Assembly (NCBI GenBank): GCA_944323445.1
Contig: CALUSM010000004.1
Location: 1 to 64,000 of the forward strand
Reading direction: 5' to 3'
DNA from: an uncultured Bacteroidales bacterium
GTDB lineage: Bacteria > Bacteroidota > Bacteroidia > Bacteroidales > UBA932
Length of the DNA stretch: 64,000 bases
Part shown: positions 53,069-62,833 of the stretch, piece by piece
How positions within the stretch are numbered: position 1 is the first letter of the stretch
Layout of the letters: each line of letters starts with the position of its first letter
Translations under genes and position numbers: made by a program
The notes under the pieces: generated by a model
The model's database searches: none
What the model was told of the DNA's origin: nothing
Seen by the model: only the letters and a program-made list of their open reading frames with translations

Positions 53069-56056
53069 ATGTTGCACTTGACCAGACCTATTTTAGCAGC
53101 CATTCTGCTGACACTGCTTACGGCCACAGGACTTTACGGCCAATACTACACTTTGGGCAATGATCCAGGCAGGGCCCGATGGCGTACCATCACATCAGAA
53201 CATTACAGACTCATATACCCGGAAGAGACAGACTCGATAGCCAGGCTGTACCTCTACACACTGGAAAAGGTAAGACCGGCCGTGATGTCGCAGCTCAACA
53301 TAGACCCGCGGCCGATACCGGTAATCCTCCATCCCTACATAACCACCAGCAACGGAGTGGTCACCTGGGCCCCGAAACGCATGGAGCTGTTCACCTCCCC
53401 GGACCCGTACAGCAGCAACCCCGACCACTGGATGACGCATCTGTCCATCCATGAGTCCAGGCATGTGGGGCAGGTGGAGCACTTCACCAAGGGCATCTAC
53501 AACGTATTCTACTACCTCCTTGGAGAACAGGTCACGGGTATCGGCCTGGGTCTTTTCGCCAACAAGTACGCGATGGAGGGCGACGCTGTGATAACCGAAA
53601 CGCAGCTCACAGGCGGGGGACGCGGACGCAATGCCGACTTTACAAAGTACATCAGGGCGATGTACATCAACGGAGAATTCCGCAACTGGGACCGCATGCT
53701 GTTCGGCTCCTTCCGCCACTACACCCCCAACGAATACGTCTTCGGCTACGTCCTGGGCAGCTACTCACGGTATCAGTCGGGGCTGGCCGACTATGCCGGA
53801 CAGTACTTCAGGGCACCTGTCAAAAGATGGTACGATCTTCCGCTGCTCCTGGATCCGAGCCTGGACATTCTTGGAGAGGGTAAGCTGAAGTCATTCAAAC
53901 GTTCCCAGCGGTTCTTCGGCCAGATGTGGCGCTACGACTATCTCTCGCGCGGGAAATTCACCAGCTCCGACAGCCTGACACGCAAACCGGAACGGCTGTA
54001 CACTGAATACACCAACCCTATACCGGTATCCGACCCGGAGTCTCCCTGGTACCGCACCGTCATAGCTGTGAGAAAAGGAATGGAGATATCCCCTGAGCTT
54101 GTCTGCATAGACAGCACAGGACACACGGCCCATATCCGGCCCTTCCCGAACACCTCTTCACGGCTGACTTACGACGGCAGCCACCACATATATTGGACAG
54201 AACCCGTCTCCAACGAGGCGTCCAACCTTGAGGACTTCTCCGTAGTCATGGATCTGGACCTGCGCACAGGACGCGTAAGTTCCAAGAAAAGAAGGACCAA
54301 ATACTTCAACCCCGCTCCTTCCGCCACAGGCGACACCCTGGCAGTAGCCGAATACCCCGTAGAAGGGGGCACATGGCTGACACTGCTCACCGCAGAGAAC
54401 GGTGACATCCTGAAAAGGATCAAGGCTCCCTGCAATGGCCAGATCCGCGAATCCGTATTTTATGGCAATGACATCTACTGCTCAGTGATCCAGCCGGACG
54501 GAATAGGAATCTACCGCCTCTCCGAAGACAGATGGACTGAGATCACAGCGCCTCAGGCCCAGAGCATATCGGGTCTCAAACGACACGGAGACAGCCTGTA
54601 TTTCTCCAGTGACCTGAACGGCGTCCTCAACATCTATGTCTACAGTCTGGCTGACCGCACCCTGACCAGGGTGACCAACTCCGAATACGGTGCCGACTAC
54701 CCTTTCTTCGACCCTGCAAGTGAAAAACTGTACTACAGCGAGTACAGCCTCGGAGGATACCGCCCAGTAAGATCTGGCCCGGAGCAGCTCATACACGACA
54801 GCGCCGATTTCTCCAAACCGTACACACACCCCTTGGCCGAGTTCCTCACACACCAGACTGAAGCCTCCTTCACGCCCTCCCCGGCAGACTCCGCGGACAG
54901 GGGCATCCTGGACCCCGCGGAATACCCGTCAAAACGCTATTCCAAGTTCCTGCACGCATTCAACATCCACTCGTGGTTCCCGATATACGTCAACATGGAC
55001 CGCCTGCTGTCCTTCACTTTCGAGAATTTCACCCAGACCGCCACTCTGGGAGCCACCCTCCTGTCCCAGAACCGCCTGGGGAACATCACTTCCAGCCTCA
55101 GCTACGGATACATGAGGGACGCTTTCTCCGGGAAATACTTCCACTCCGGACATTTCTCGATGGACGCCAACGTATACGGCAATTTCGCGGTCGAACTGAG
55201 CCTCGACGTCAACGAGCGGAACGCCCAGGACAACGCCTACGACAACACTCTCGGATTCCAGACGGTCAAGGAAAGGCTCAAGACCCCGCACCTGAGCGCC
55301 CAGGCCACGGTCTACTATCCCGTCAGCTTCAACAGCCGCGGGTGGTTCAGAAGCCTGACGCCCTATGTCTCATGGACATTCTCCAACGACAGGTTCTATT
55401 CCTACACCTATGATTTCACCCAGAGCGGAATCCAGACAGTGGAAGGCACCCCCATCATGCGGCATCTGATGCAGTACGGCATCTCATACTCCCAGTCCCT
55501 GGCCCAGGCAACTTCCCAGATATATCCCAGATGGGGCTTCGGCATCTCCCTGCAGGGCGCCTCGTCGGTCGGAGCACGCCAATATTTCGGCCACGTAGCG
55601 AAAGCCAGCGGCTACTTATACATGCCCGGCATCACCAGGCAGCAGGGTCTCAGAATAGGTTTCCTGGCCCAGAAACAGTTTGTGGACGGCAAGATGTTCC
55701 TCAGTTCCCTGACCACCATGCCCCGCGGATACACCGGATACTGTTTCGACGAGGACTACGGCAGCGTCTCGCTGGACTACGCCATTCCGATATACCTGGG
55801 AGACATCAGCCTCGGCCCCGTCATCTATCTCAAAAGGCTGCAGGTCATCCCCTACGGAGACTACGCCGTGGGCATAAGCCACAACAGCCGGATAAAGAGC
55901 CGGTACTACTCCTACGGTGCCGACATCAAGCTGGACTTCATAGTGCTGCGCCTCAACTTCCCGCTCAGCGTGGGCATGCGGTACGCCCGCACCGGTCCCC
56001 AGCAAGGCATGTCACAGAACTACTTCGGCCTGCTCTTCGACGTATCTTTCTTCTAG
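53069..56056 (+). CDS. Large outer-membrane protein: HExxH peptidase-like domain, TolB-type propeller and C-terminal barrel
   Basis: 995 residues from the ATG at 53069, with a signal peptide (to LYGQ, about 25). Residues 35-270 resemble a gluzincin-like region with HESRH at 128-132 and a downstream segment GIGLGLFANKYAMEGDAVITET, where Glu is a possible third zinc ligand. Residues 300-620 contain repeated beta-propeller strands of TolB/WD40-like type (YFSSDLNGVLNIYVYSLADR). The last 370 residues form an outer-membrane barrel ending LLFDVSFF. This three-part layout occurs in uncharacterised Bacteroidota proteins. A surface or periplasmic metalloprotease is inferred, not shown. Confidence 0.7.
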   Translation: MLHLTRPILAAILLTLLTATGLYGQYYTLGNDPGRARWRTITSEHYRLIYPEETDSIARLYLYTLEKVRPAVMSQLNIDPRPIPVILHPYITTSNGVVTWAPKRMELFTSPDPYSSNPDHWMTHLSIHESRHVGQVEHFTKGIYNVFYYLLGEQVTGIGLGLFANKYAMEGDAVITETQLTGGGRGRNADFTKYIRAMYINGEFRNWDRMLFGSFRHYTPNEYVFGYVLGSYSRYQSGLADYAGQYFRAPVKRWYDLPLLLDPSLDILGEGKLKSFKRSQRFFGQMWRYDYLSRGKFTSSDSLTRKPERLYTEYTNPIPVSDPESPWYRTVIAVRKGMEISPELVCIDSTGHTAHIRPFPNTSSRLTYDGSHHIYWTEPVSNEASNLEDFSVVMDLDLRTGRVSSKKRRTKYFNPAPSATGDTLAVAEYPVEGGTWLTLLTAENGDILKRIKAPCNGQIRESVFYGNDIYCSVIQPDGIGIYRLSEDRWTEITAPQAQSISGLKRHGDSLYFSSDLNGVLNIYVYSLADRTLTRVTNSEYGADYPFFDPASEKLYYSEYSLGGYRPVRSGPEQLIHDSADFSKPYTHPLAEFLTHQTEASFTPSPADSADRGILDPAEYPSKRYSKFLHAFNIHSWFPIYVNMDRLLSFTFENFTQTATLGATLLSQNRLGNITSSLSYGYMRDAFSGKYFHSGHFSMDANVYGNFAVELSLDVNERNAQDNAYDNTLGFQTVKERLKTPHLSAQATVYYPVSFNSRGWFRSLTPYVSWTFSNDRFYSYTYDFTQSGIQTVEGTPIMRHLMQYGISYSQSLAQATSQIYPRWGFGISLQGASSVGARQYFGHVAKASGYLYMPGITRQQGLRIGFLAQKQFVDGKMFLSSLTTMPRGYTGYCFDEDYGSVSLDYAIPIYLGDISLGPVIYLKRLQVIPYGDYAVGISHNSRIKSRYYSYGADIKLDFIVLRLNFPLSVGMRYARTGPQQGMSQNYFGLLFDVSFF

Positions 56057-57885
56057 GATTTGTCCAGGGCGAACCACTCGAAAAGAGCGTCAGCGGCCCG
56101 GCGGCCGATGACATTGACAACCTCGCGGTAAGGAGCTTTCTTGATTCCGGATACGGTCCTGTATTTGGTCACCAGCTTCTCGCGGCTGACGGCCCCCACC
56201 CCCGGTATACCGTCCAGCTCCGAGACCAGGGACGACGCGCTGCGCCTGTTGCGGTGATGGGTGATGCCGAAACGGTGGGCCTCGTCGCGGATGTGCATGA
56301 GCACTTTCAGGGAGGTAGAGTTGCGGTCGATAAAATGCGGATACGGATCTCCCGGCACGATTATCTCCTCCAGACGTTTGGCCAGACCGATAAGTTTCAC
56401 CCGTCCTATGAGTCCTATCTCATCCAGAGCCTCGTACGCGGCATTGACCTGTCCCCTGCCGCCGTCTATCACAATCAGCTGCGGAAGTTCCTGTCCCTCA
56501 GCCAGCAGGCGGGTATAGCGTCGGTTGACCACCTCTTTCATGGACGCGAAGTCATCGGCTCCGACCACGGTCTTGATATTGAAATGACGGTAGTCCTTTT
56601 TCGACGGACTCCCGTCCCGGAAGACCACGCATGAGGCCACCGGATTGGTGCCCTGTATGTTGGAGTTGTCAAAACACTCGATATGCACCGGCGGGACATC
56701 CATACCCAGGTCCTTGCGCAGATTCTCCACGATACGGGCCGAATGCTCCTCCGGATTGACGAACTCCTCGTGCTTGAGCCGCTCGAACTTGATAGCGGCA
56801 GCATTCTTCCTGCCCAGTTCCAGAAGAGCCCGGCGGTCTCCTTTCTCCGGCACGGTGAAAGTCACCTCCGGCAGGGCCTCGGGCATATCCGGCAGGAAAG
56901 GCACCACTAACTCCGAAGGCCTCTCTCCCGAGTCCTCGTACTGCTTCAGTTTCTCATAGATACCGGAGATGAACGAGCCCAGCACCGACGCCTCGTCTTC
57001 CTCAATGCGCATCTTTATCTCCATATTCATGGACTGGATGATGCCTCCGTCGTGCACTCTCAGGAAGCTGCCGAAGGCCTCCGTGCCCTCGAAAATGATG
57101 TAGAATACATCGACATTAATACCTTTTGCATTGACAATAAGCGACTTGGCATAATGCTTTTCCAGCAGCTCCATCTTCTCCTTCCACACCTGGGCCTCCT
57201 CAAAGCGCAGCTGTCCTGCGCACTCCTTCATCCTCCGCTCGAAATCCTTGATAAGGGACCAGGAATTGCCTTTGAGTATCTGCGTGATGGCATCTATCTG
57301 CGTACCGTACTCCTGAGCAGATATCTTCCCGACGCATGGCCCGGCGCACCTGCCCAAGTGGTAGTCCAGACAGACCTTGAACCTTCCCTTGGCTATGCCT
57401 TCGTCTGTCAGCATAAGCTTGCAGGTCCTCAAGCGGTAAAGGGAGTTGATCAGCGACAGCAGGTTGTGGGCGTGCATCGCTGAGCTGTAGGGTCCGAAAT
57501 ATTTCGAGCCGTCACGCACGAAACGGCGGGTCACGGTCACCCTCGGGAAAGGCTCGCTGCGCAGGCATATCCACGGATAGGTCTTGCCGTCCTTGAGCAG
57601 GATGTTGTAACGCGGCTGATACTGCTTGATAAGATTGTTCTCCAGCAGGAATGCGTCCGCCTCCGATCCGACCACGGTATGCTGAATGTCAGCTATCCTG
57701 GACACCATCACCTGAGTCTTGCGGTTCAGACCGTTGGGACGGAAATACTGGGACACGCGGTTCTTCAGGTCCTTGGCCTTCCCGACATAGATAACAGTGC
57801 CTTCTGAGTCCAGAAAACGGTATACACCCGGACTGTGGGGCAGCATTTTCAAAATAATGCCTATATTTGCAGGATGTTTTGACAT
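56053..57885 (-). CDS. uvrC: Excinuclease ABC subunit C
   Basis: 610 residues from the ATG at 57885 (a GTG at 57900 would add five residues). The GIY-YIG nuclease is at the start (HSPGVYRFLDSEGTVIYVGK), followed by a Cys-rich LGRCAGPCVGKIS segment, a UVR-type helical region, the RNase H-like endonuclease domain (VHIECFDNSNIQGTNPVAS, IDGGRGQVNAA) and a C-terminal helix-hairpin-helix (ELDGIPGVGAVSREKL). It makes both incisions in nucleotide excision repair. Its start is only three bases from that of the divergent acyltransferase gene, and its stop overlaps that of the convergent large outer-membrane protein. Confidence 0.97.
   Translation of the reverse strand: MSKHPANIGIILKMLPHSPGVYRFLDSEGTVIYVGKAKDLKNRVSQYFRPNGLNRKTQVMVSRIADIQHTVVGSEADAFLLENNLIKQYQPRYNILLKDGKTYPWICLRSEPFPRVTVTRRFVRDGSKYFGPYSSAMHAHNLLSLINSLYRLRTCKLMLTDEGIAKGRFKVCLDYHLGRCAGPCVGKISAQEYGTQIDAITQILKGNSWSLIKDFERRMKECAGQLRFEEAQVWKEKMELLEKHYAKSLIVNAKGINVDVFYIIFEGTEAFGSFLRVHDGGIIQSMNMEIKMRIEEDEASVLGSFISGIYEKLKQYEDSGERPSELVVPFLPDMPEALPEVTFTVPEKGDRRALLELGRKNAAAIKFERLKHEEFVNPEEHSARIVENLRKDLGMDVPPVHIECFDNSNIQGTNPVASCVVFRDGSPSKKDYRHFNIKTVVGADDFASMKEVVNRRYTRLLAEGQELPQLIVIDGGRGQVNAAYEALDEIGLIGRVKLIGLAKRLEEIIVPGDPYPHFIDRNSTSLKVLMHIRDEAHRFGITHHRNRRSASSLVSELDGIPGVGAVSREKLVTKYRTVSGIKKAPYREVVNVIGRRAADALFEWFALDKS
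57862..57869 (+). promoter_or_regulatory. -7 box TATATTTG inside the first codons of uvrC
   Basis: TAnnTTTG match 19 bp before ATG 57889 of the acyltransferase gene; it lies within the uvrC coding start, since the two ATGs are three bases apart. Confidence 0.5.
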
Positions 57886-57888
57886 GGT

Positions 57889-59685
57889 ATGGATACTCAC
57901 AACTCCGGCACAAAGTTAATCAATAAATCGGATATCCGGAAGGCCCTCAACCTCAAAGGGCCGCTGGGTTCCCTGGCCGCATCCTGCGTCATGTCCCTGC
58001 TCGGACTCAACTGCATCAACCGCCTCTATCCCCAGTTCTGCGCCTGGCGCGGCCGGGAATTCACCAAAGAGGCCATGAAGACTTTCCGCATCTCAACAGA
58101 CATCCTCCCGGAGGAGCTCGGATACATCCCCAGGAAAGGACCTTTCATCGTTGTGTCCAACCATCCGTTCGGAGGCTGGGACGGCATTGTCCTGTACAAT
58201 ACGGTGGCTGCCGTCCGTCCCGAATTCAAGATTCTGACCAATTTCATACTCTCCCACATACCCAATCTGCGCGACAGTTTCCTGGCAGTAAATCCGTTCT
58301 CGGACCACAAGCAGTTCAGGAGCAGCCTCCCCGGACTGAAAGCCGCAATGGAGGCCATAGAGAAAGGAGGCTGTGTCGGCATATTCCCGGCCGGAGAAGT
58401 CTCGACCTACTACAAAGGGCACCGGTATCCGGCGGACAAGGACTGGACCCACACCGTCATGAAGCTGGTGAGCACATGCAGCGTACCGGTACTGCCGGTC
58501 TATTTCGACGGCAGCAATTCCCGCATGTTCCACCTCCTGGGCCGCATTCACCCCATGCTGCGCACTGCCAGCCTCCCCCGCGAGCTCATCCGCCGCAGCG
58601 GCAGTACGGTCACCATGCGCATAGGACGCCCTGTCCCCGCAGGAGAGATAGCCCGCTGCAGCGGCCCCCGGGAACTGGGACAGATGCTGCGCAACCGCGT
58701 CTACGCGATGGAAGCCAATATCTCCAGGAACCTGCCCCGCAACCAGACTGCCGACGGACAGGCTCCGCTGATGCCGCCCGTTCCCTCCGACGTGCTGCGC
58801 AAGGAGATGGAGGCCCTCACCCCGCTGTTCGAGGCATCCAAATACCAGTGCTTCCTGGCCGACACCGGGCAGATTCCCGCGATGATGCAGGAGATAGGAC
58901 GCCGCAGGGAGGAGTCTTTCCGCCAGGTGGGCGAGGGCACCGGTGCACCTATAGACACAGACTCATTCGACGTATACTACAAACACCTTATCCTATGGGA
59001 CAAGGAGGCCAGCCAGCTGGCAGGAGCCTACCGCCTGGGCATGGGACGCGGGATATATGAGAAATACGGAGTAAAGGGCTTCTACACGCACACGCTATTC
59101 CGCTACTCGGACGAATTCAAGGCACTGCTGCCTGAGTGCATCGAGCTGGGACGGTCATTCCTGTCGGTAGAGTACAAGAAAGAGGCCCTGCCGCTGATGC
59201 TGCTGATCAAAGGCCTGTTCTACACCGTGCTCAGGCACAAGGACTGCAAATACCTGTTCGGCCCGGCCAGCATCACCAGCTGGATGCCTCCGTTCTACAG
59301 GAGCCTCCTGATATACGGTCTCCAGAAATTCACGGACGGTCCGCACAAGGACATGGTGACGCCGCGGACACCCTTCAGATATGACTTCCTGCGGGTGGAT
59401 CCCGACCTGCTCCTGGAGGGCAGGACAGCCAGTCCGGACGCATTCGACAAGTTCATCCAGCGTCTGAGCGACGGATGCTACCGCATCCCTACCCTCATCA
59501 AGAAGTACGTCAGGCTAAAAGCCGAGATTCTGGCCTTCAACGTGGACCGCGCGTTCAATTACTGCGTGGACGGAATGATCTTCCTGGACATGGCAGGTGT
59601 GCCCCGCAGCGAGATAGAGATGCTGACCAAGGGCAGCGACGACCCCGAAGGCCTCATAGAAAAGTTCTACGGCACCGGATCATAG
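57889..59685 (+). CDS. Bifunctional aminolipid acyltransferase (OlsF/GlsF-like: PlsC domain plus N-acyltransferase domain)
   Basis: 598 residues. The N-terminal half is a PlsC-like O-acyltransferase with NHPFGGWDG (His92, Asp98; HX5D spacing as in OlsA/GlsA relatives) and FPAGEVSTY. The C-terminal half (about 300-580) is a hemolysin/OlsB-type N-acyltransferase ([57 protein letters not shown]). Fused enzymes of this type make ornithine or glycine lipids by sequential N- and O-acylation. The amino-acid head group here is not known. Confidence 0.82.
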   Translation: MDTHNSGTKLINKSDIRKALNLKGPLGSLAASCVMSLLGLNCINRLYPQFCAWRGREFTKEAMKTFRISTDILPEELGYIPRKGPFIVVSNHPFGGWDGIVLYNTVAAVRPEFKILTNFILSHIPNLRDSFLAVNPFSDHKQFRSSLPGLKAAMEAIEKGGCVGIFPAGEVSTYYKGHRYPADKDWTHTVMKLVSTCSVPVLPVYFDGSNSRMFHLLGRIHPMLRTASLPRELIRRSGSTVTMRIGRPVPAGEIARCSGPRELGQMLRNRVYAMEANISRNLPRNQTADGQAPLMPPVPSDVLRKEMEALTPLFEASKYQCFLADTGQIPAMMQEIGRRREESFRQVGEGTGAPIDTDSFDVYYKHLILWDKEASQLAGAYRLGMGRGIYEKYGVKGFYTHTLFRYSDEFKALLPECIELGRSFLSVEYKKEALPLMLLIKGLFYTVLRHKDCKYLFGPASITSWMPPFYRSLLIYGLQKFTDGPHKDMVTPRTPFRYDFLRVDPDLLLEGRTASPDAFDKFIQRLSDGCYRIPTLIKKYVRLKAEILAFNVDRAFNYCVDGMIFLDMAGVPRSEIEMLTKGSDDPEGLIEKFYGTGS

Positions 59686-59942
59686 CCGCTCCCGCCCCAG
59701 GGATGACAGCGGAGAATACGGCGGACAGCCAGATAAAGGCCCTTCACGGGACCGTGCTTGCGCAGGGCCTCCAGGGCATACGCAGAGCAGGTCGGAGTGA
59801 AGCGGCATGAGGCCGGGGTATAAGGGGAGATGCAGACCTGATAGAAGCGTATCAGGAGCACAAGAGGGGAAATCAGCACTTTACGCAGAGCCCTACTGAA
59901 TCTTGCCCAGCGCTGCTCCGAGTCCTGCGGTAATCGTTCCAT
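59667..59942 (-). CDS. yidD: Membrane protein insertion efficiency factor YidD
   Basis: 91 residues. The family core [20 protein letters not shown] and [15 protein letters not shown] at the C-terminus are diagnostic. It aids YidC-dependent membrane insertion. It overlaps rnpA upstream by 50 bp and overlaps the convergent acyltransferase gene by 19 bp at its end. Confidence 0.95.
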   Translation of the reverse strand: MERLPQDSEQRWARFSRALRKVLISPLVLLIRFYQVCISPYTPASCRFTPTCSAYALEALRKHGPVKGLYLAVRRILRCHPWGGSGYDPVP

Positions 59943-60204
59943 AATCCAGAATTTCAGTTGCCGTATACACCAGCATCAGATGCCTGCCGTCCACGGATGA
60001 GGTATATTCTCCCCGGATATGACGGAAGGCCTCGCGGGTCCGGCGCCGGATAAGATTGCGCCGGACAGCCCGTTTGAAGAGCTTTTTAGGCACGGATATT
60101 ATGACTGTAGGAGACTCTCCCGGAGCACAGTCCAGAAAGTATACACGGAAAGGATAGCTGTAGAGCTTCCGTCCGTCCGAGTGAATCTTCTCCGCCAACT
60201 TCAT
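59893..60204 (-). CDS. rnpA: Ribonuclease P protein component
   Basis: 103 residues. The RNR motif is present as [18 protein letters not shown], after [19 protein letters not shown]. It binds RNase P RNA for tRNA 5' maturation. yidD follows in the usual arrangement with a 50-bp overlap. The rpmH and dnaA neighbours found in many bacteria are not present here. Confidence 0.93.
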   Translation of the reverse strand: MKLAEKIHSDGRKLYSYPFRVYFLDCAPGESPTVIISVPKKLFKRAVRRNLIRRRTREAFRHIRGEYTSSVDGRHLMLVYTATEILDYGTITAGLGAALGKIQ

Positions 60205-60205
60205 G

Positions 60206-61006
60206 TCAATTGGCGGAAATAAAAGAAAGGGTGTAGCTCTGTCCCGCTGAACGCATGGCCATGGAGCCCGTGGCCGAAGAGATGCTGTCTATCTGAAAGC
60301 ATTTCACGTCCCACTTGGACGGAGTGCCGAATGCGGAATTGTCATAGACAGTAAGAGCCAGAAAATCATCATAGCGGCGGAAATAGTCCTCTCCTCCTCC
60401 CATAGGCTGCCAGGAGTTCTCTCCTGTCCTGGCTGAGATGGAAAGGGTACCGTCTGTCAGGAACTGGATACGGTAACCCGAAAAGTCGGCCCCGTCCCTG
60501 GTATTGAACTGCCATATCCCAGCCAGGGTATCGGTCTCGGCGAACCCGGCGGGAAGCTTGCGCATGGTCATGCTGGAGAACTCGGGAGTGACTTCCGTAC
60601 CGTTGACCTTCCAGCTGTCTACACCCAGGGTCATCACGGAGTCCTCTGCAACAATAAACGAATACTCCTGCTCGGTCTCAACGGAAGTCAGGTAGCCGAA
60701 CAGCCCCTCATAGCCTCCGTGTACGGAGAGGTCGCAGCAGTAGATGTCATAGAGAAGGGTATTCTCACCCCACTGGAAGTTGGCGTCGGGAAGCGTCAGC
60801 ACCCCTGCCCAGTCGACAGTACCGGTGCTTTCGAAAGTTATCACCTGCCAGGAACGCTCGTCCAGCAGATTCCCGTCATGGGTATGGACGAGCCACGTGG
60901 CCTTGAGATTCTCGCGGTAATATGCCGGATTCTCCTGGCTGCACGAGACTGCCGCACAGATCACTGCGGACAGCAGCAGTGCTGTATGCCGGAACCGCCG
61001 CATCAC
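60206..61006 (-). CDS. Lipoprotein of unknown function with two lipocalin-like halves
   Basis: 266 residues with a lipoprotein signal (VICAAVSC, Cys22). Two related beta-rich halves are suggested by ENLKATWLVHTHDGNLLDER and DTLAGIWQFNTRDGADFSGY, each starting with a Trp-containing strand as in lipocalin-like Bacteroidales lipoproteins. It precedes rnpA by 1 bp and follows hemD with a 4-bp overlap, so it is embedded in a housekeeping operon. Ligand unknown. Confidence 0.6.
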   Translation of the reverse strand: MMRRFRHTALLLSAVICAAVSCSQENPAYYRENLKATWLVHTHDGNLLDERSWQVITFESTGTVDWAGVLTLPDANFQWGENTLLYDIYCCDLSVHGGYEGLFGYLTSVETEQEYSFIVAEDSVMTLGVDSWKVNGTEVTPEFSSMTMRKLPAGFAETDTLAGIWQFNTRDGADFSGYRIQFLTDGTLSISARTGENSWQPMGGGEDYFRRYDDFLALTVYDNSAFGTPSKWDVKCFQIDSISSATGSMAMRSAGQSYTLSFISAN

Positions 61007-61746
61007 TTCATTTTTTCAAGATAGAGAAGGAGCGCTTTGGAAACAGAGGGGGCCTCCGGGGTAGGAGCCTCCACCTCTACGGAATAGCCGTTGTCCTTGA
61101 GGACTTTCGCCGTCGAGGAACCGTAGGTGACAAAGAGCAGGCTGTCCTGCTGGAAATCGGGATACGCCGCCACCAGGGACTTGACGTCAGACGGGCTGTA
61201 GAACACCACCATCTGGTACTTGCGCAGGTCCACCTCTGAAAGGTCGCTGTACACGGTCTTGCTGAATACGGCGTTGCCGAATTTCACGCCCGCTCTTGTG
61301 AAAGCCTTGATCACCTCGGGCTTGGTCGTGTCCGTAGAGGCAATGAGGAAGTTCTCCCCCTTGTGTTTCGTGCCGATGGTGTCAATGACCGAATCCACGG
61401 TCCCCTTGCCGAAGAATATCTTGCGCTTGCGGTAGACAATGTGTTTCTGAAGGTACAGGGCGATATTCTCCGTAGTGCAGAAGTACTTCATCGTCTCGGG
61501 CACTGTCACCCTCATGGCCTCGCAGACCGCAAAGAAAGCATCGATGGATGACTTGGCGGAGAAGAATATAGCCGTGTAATCCAGAATAGACACTTTCTGG
61601 GCCCTGAACTCCTTGGCCGTAAGCGGTTCTATTCTGAAAAACGGGAAATAGTCAATGTGTACTCCGTATGTAGATGTTATCTCCGAGAAAGGGGACTGGG
61701 TGTTCCCGGGAGCGGGTTGTGAAACAAGAATATCACTTATTTTCAT
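61003..61746 (-). CDS. hemD: Uroporphyrinogen-III synthase family protein
   Basis: 247 residues with the bilobed HemD fold suggested by FFRIEPLTAKEFRAQKVSIL, YTAIFFSAKSSIDAFF, FLIASTDTTKPEVIKAF and VVFYSPSDVKSLVAAYPDF. It closes the tetrapyrrole ring on the way to haem and cobalamin. HemD sequences are poorly conserved, so this rests on overall pattern and on the adjacent DUF4271 gene, its usual neighbour in Bacteroidota. Its end overlaps the next gene by 4 bp (ATGA). Confidence 0.85.
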   Translation of the reverse strand: MKISDILVSQPAPGNTQSPFSEITSTYGVHIDYFPFFRIEPLTAKEFRAQKVSILDYTAIFFSAKSSIDAFFAVCEAMRVTVPETMKYFCTTENIALYLQKHIVYRKRKIFFGKGTVDSVIDTIGTKHKGENFLIASTDTTKPEVIKAFTRAGVKFGNAVFSKTVYSDLSEVDLRKYQMVVFYSPSDVKSLVAAYPDFQQDSLLFVTYGSSTAKVLKDNGYSVEVEAPTPEAPSVSKALLLYLEKMK

Positions 61747-61763
61747 CTTCTTGAGCGGTAAAT

Positions 61764-62477
61764 TTAATATTTCAATACTGCAGCTGCAGCCAAGGCTACA
61801 GGTACAATTTCAAGCGTGCAAAGATACAAAATAGTCAGCAACGGCGGCTCCTTAAAGGCAAAAAATATTCTAATCAGCCCGATAAAGTACAAAACCAGAA
61901 GCACCGCTGTCAGCCACACCGCCACCTCGTCCGTAAGCAGGGGATAGAGGTCAGGAAGGAACATTCCCATTATGAAGAGTATGCAGAACACGGCCGACAC
62001 AACCATGAAACCGATACAGCTCATCCGGTTGAGAGCCGTCACCAGGTCATTCTCGCCGCTTACATAGGAGATTCCGGCTAGAATCAGGAAGCGCAGGACG
62101 AAATACCCGGCCAGGACTGCGAGTATCAGGATATACGGCACACCCACAGCCGAAGTGCCGTACAGCAGGTAGGCAGTGAGCGGCAACAGGAGTATCAGGG
62201 ACAGCGGAAGTCCGTAGCGCACCGCCGGAGAGGTGTCGTAGTAGGTTCTCTTGACCGGCGAGCGCAGGAAACTGCCGGCCCACGAGAAAAACACGGCGGT
62301 CTGTCCCCTGAAGACAAGGCAGAAAAATATAAGAAACAGTATCGCCCACACGAAATACTGAGCGCCCCGGATAGCAGGAGGCACCGCAGTGCCGATGTCA
62401 TAATGCTGCAGCGTGGAACCGTGCAGGAGCTCCTGCATGGAGACAGTACCGTACTCAATTGCCCCGCTTAGCCGCAT
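61764..62477 (-). CDS. DUF4271 membrane protein
   Basis: 237 residues with about six membrane helices (FVWAILFLIFFCLVFRG, LSLILLLPLTAYLLYG, YILILAVLAGYFVLRFLIL, and others). Its position directly upstream of hemD is the usual arrangement for DUF4271 in this phylum. Its role is not known; the pairing hints at haem metabolism. It overlaps the SUI1 gene by 23 bp. Confidence 0.8.
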   Translation of the reverse strand: MRLSGAIEYGTVSMQELLHGSTLQHYDIGTAVPPAIRGAQYFVWAILFLIFFCLVFRGQTAVFFSWAGSFLRSPVKRTYYDTSPAVRYGLPLSLILLLPLTAYLLYGTSAVGVPYILILAVLAGYFVLRFLILAGISYVSGENDLVTALNRMSCIGFMVVSAVFCILFIMGMFLPDLYPLLTDEVAVWLTAVLLVLYFIGLIRIFFAFKEPPLLTILYLCTLEIVPVALAAAAVLKY

Positions 62478-62778
62478 AGCCCATGTCCGTCAGGATGGTT
62501 GTCACCTTGTCCCTGCAGTCGCCCTGGATGAGTATCTCCCCGTTCTTGGCGCTGCCGCCCGTACCGCAGCGGCTCCTGAGCCTTCGTCCGAGTTCGGAGA
62601 GGTCCTCCTCACTTCCTGTGAATCCCTTGACGAGAGTCACCTGCTTGCCTCCGCGGTTGCGGCGGTCCAGATACACAGTCAACTTCTGCTTGGAGGGAGG
62701 AAGGGTCTCCACCCTGCGCTCCTCTCCGGAGGAGAGATTCAGGTCGGGATTTGTAGAGTAAACCAGGGGCATAAACAT
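62455..62778 (-). CDS. SUI1/YciH-type translation initiation factor homologue
   Basis: 107 residues. The SUI1 core RRNRGGKQVTLVKGFTG is followed by SRCGTGGSAKNGEILIQGD and a final TDMGYAAKRGN, all typical of bacterial YciH. The start may be ATG 62772 instead of 62778. The bacterial proteins bind the ribosome, but their role is not settled. The start is near a -7 box for the divergent next gene. Confidence 0.9.
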   Translation of the reverse strand: MFMPLVYSTNPDLNLSSGEERRVETLPPSKQKLTVYLDRRNRGGKQVTLVKGFTGSEEDLSELGRRLRSRCGTGGSAKNGEILIQGDCRDKVTTILTDMGYAAKRGN

Positions 62779-62797
62779 AATTTTTATGCAAATTTAG

Positions 62798-62805
62798 TAT
62801 ATTTG
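62798..62805 (+). promoter_or_regulatory. -7 box TATATTTG for the DUF2723 gene
   Basis: TAnnTTTG match 28 bp before ATG 62834. Confidence 0.55.
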
Positions 62806-62833
62806 CGGTTTGTACATACGAATTCGACAACAA

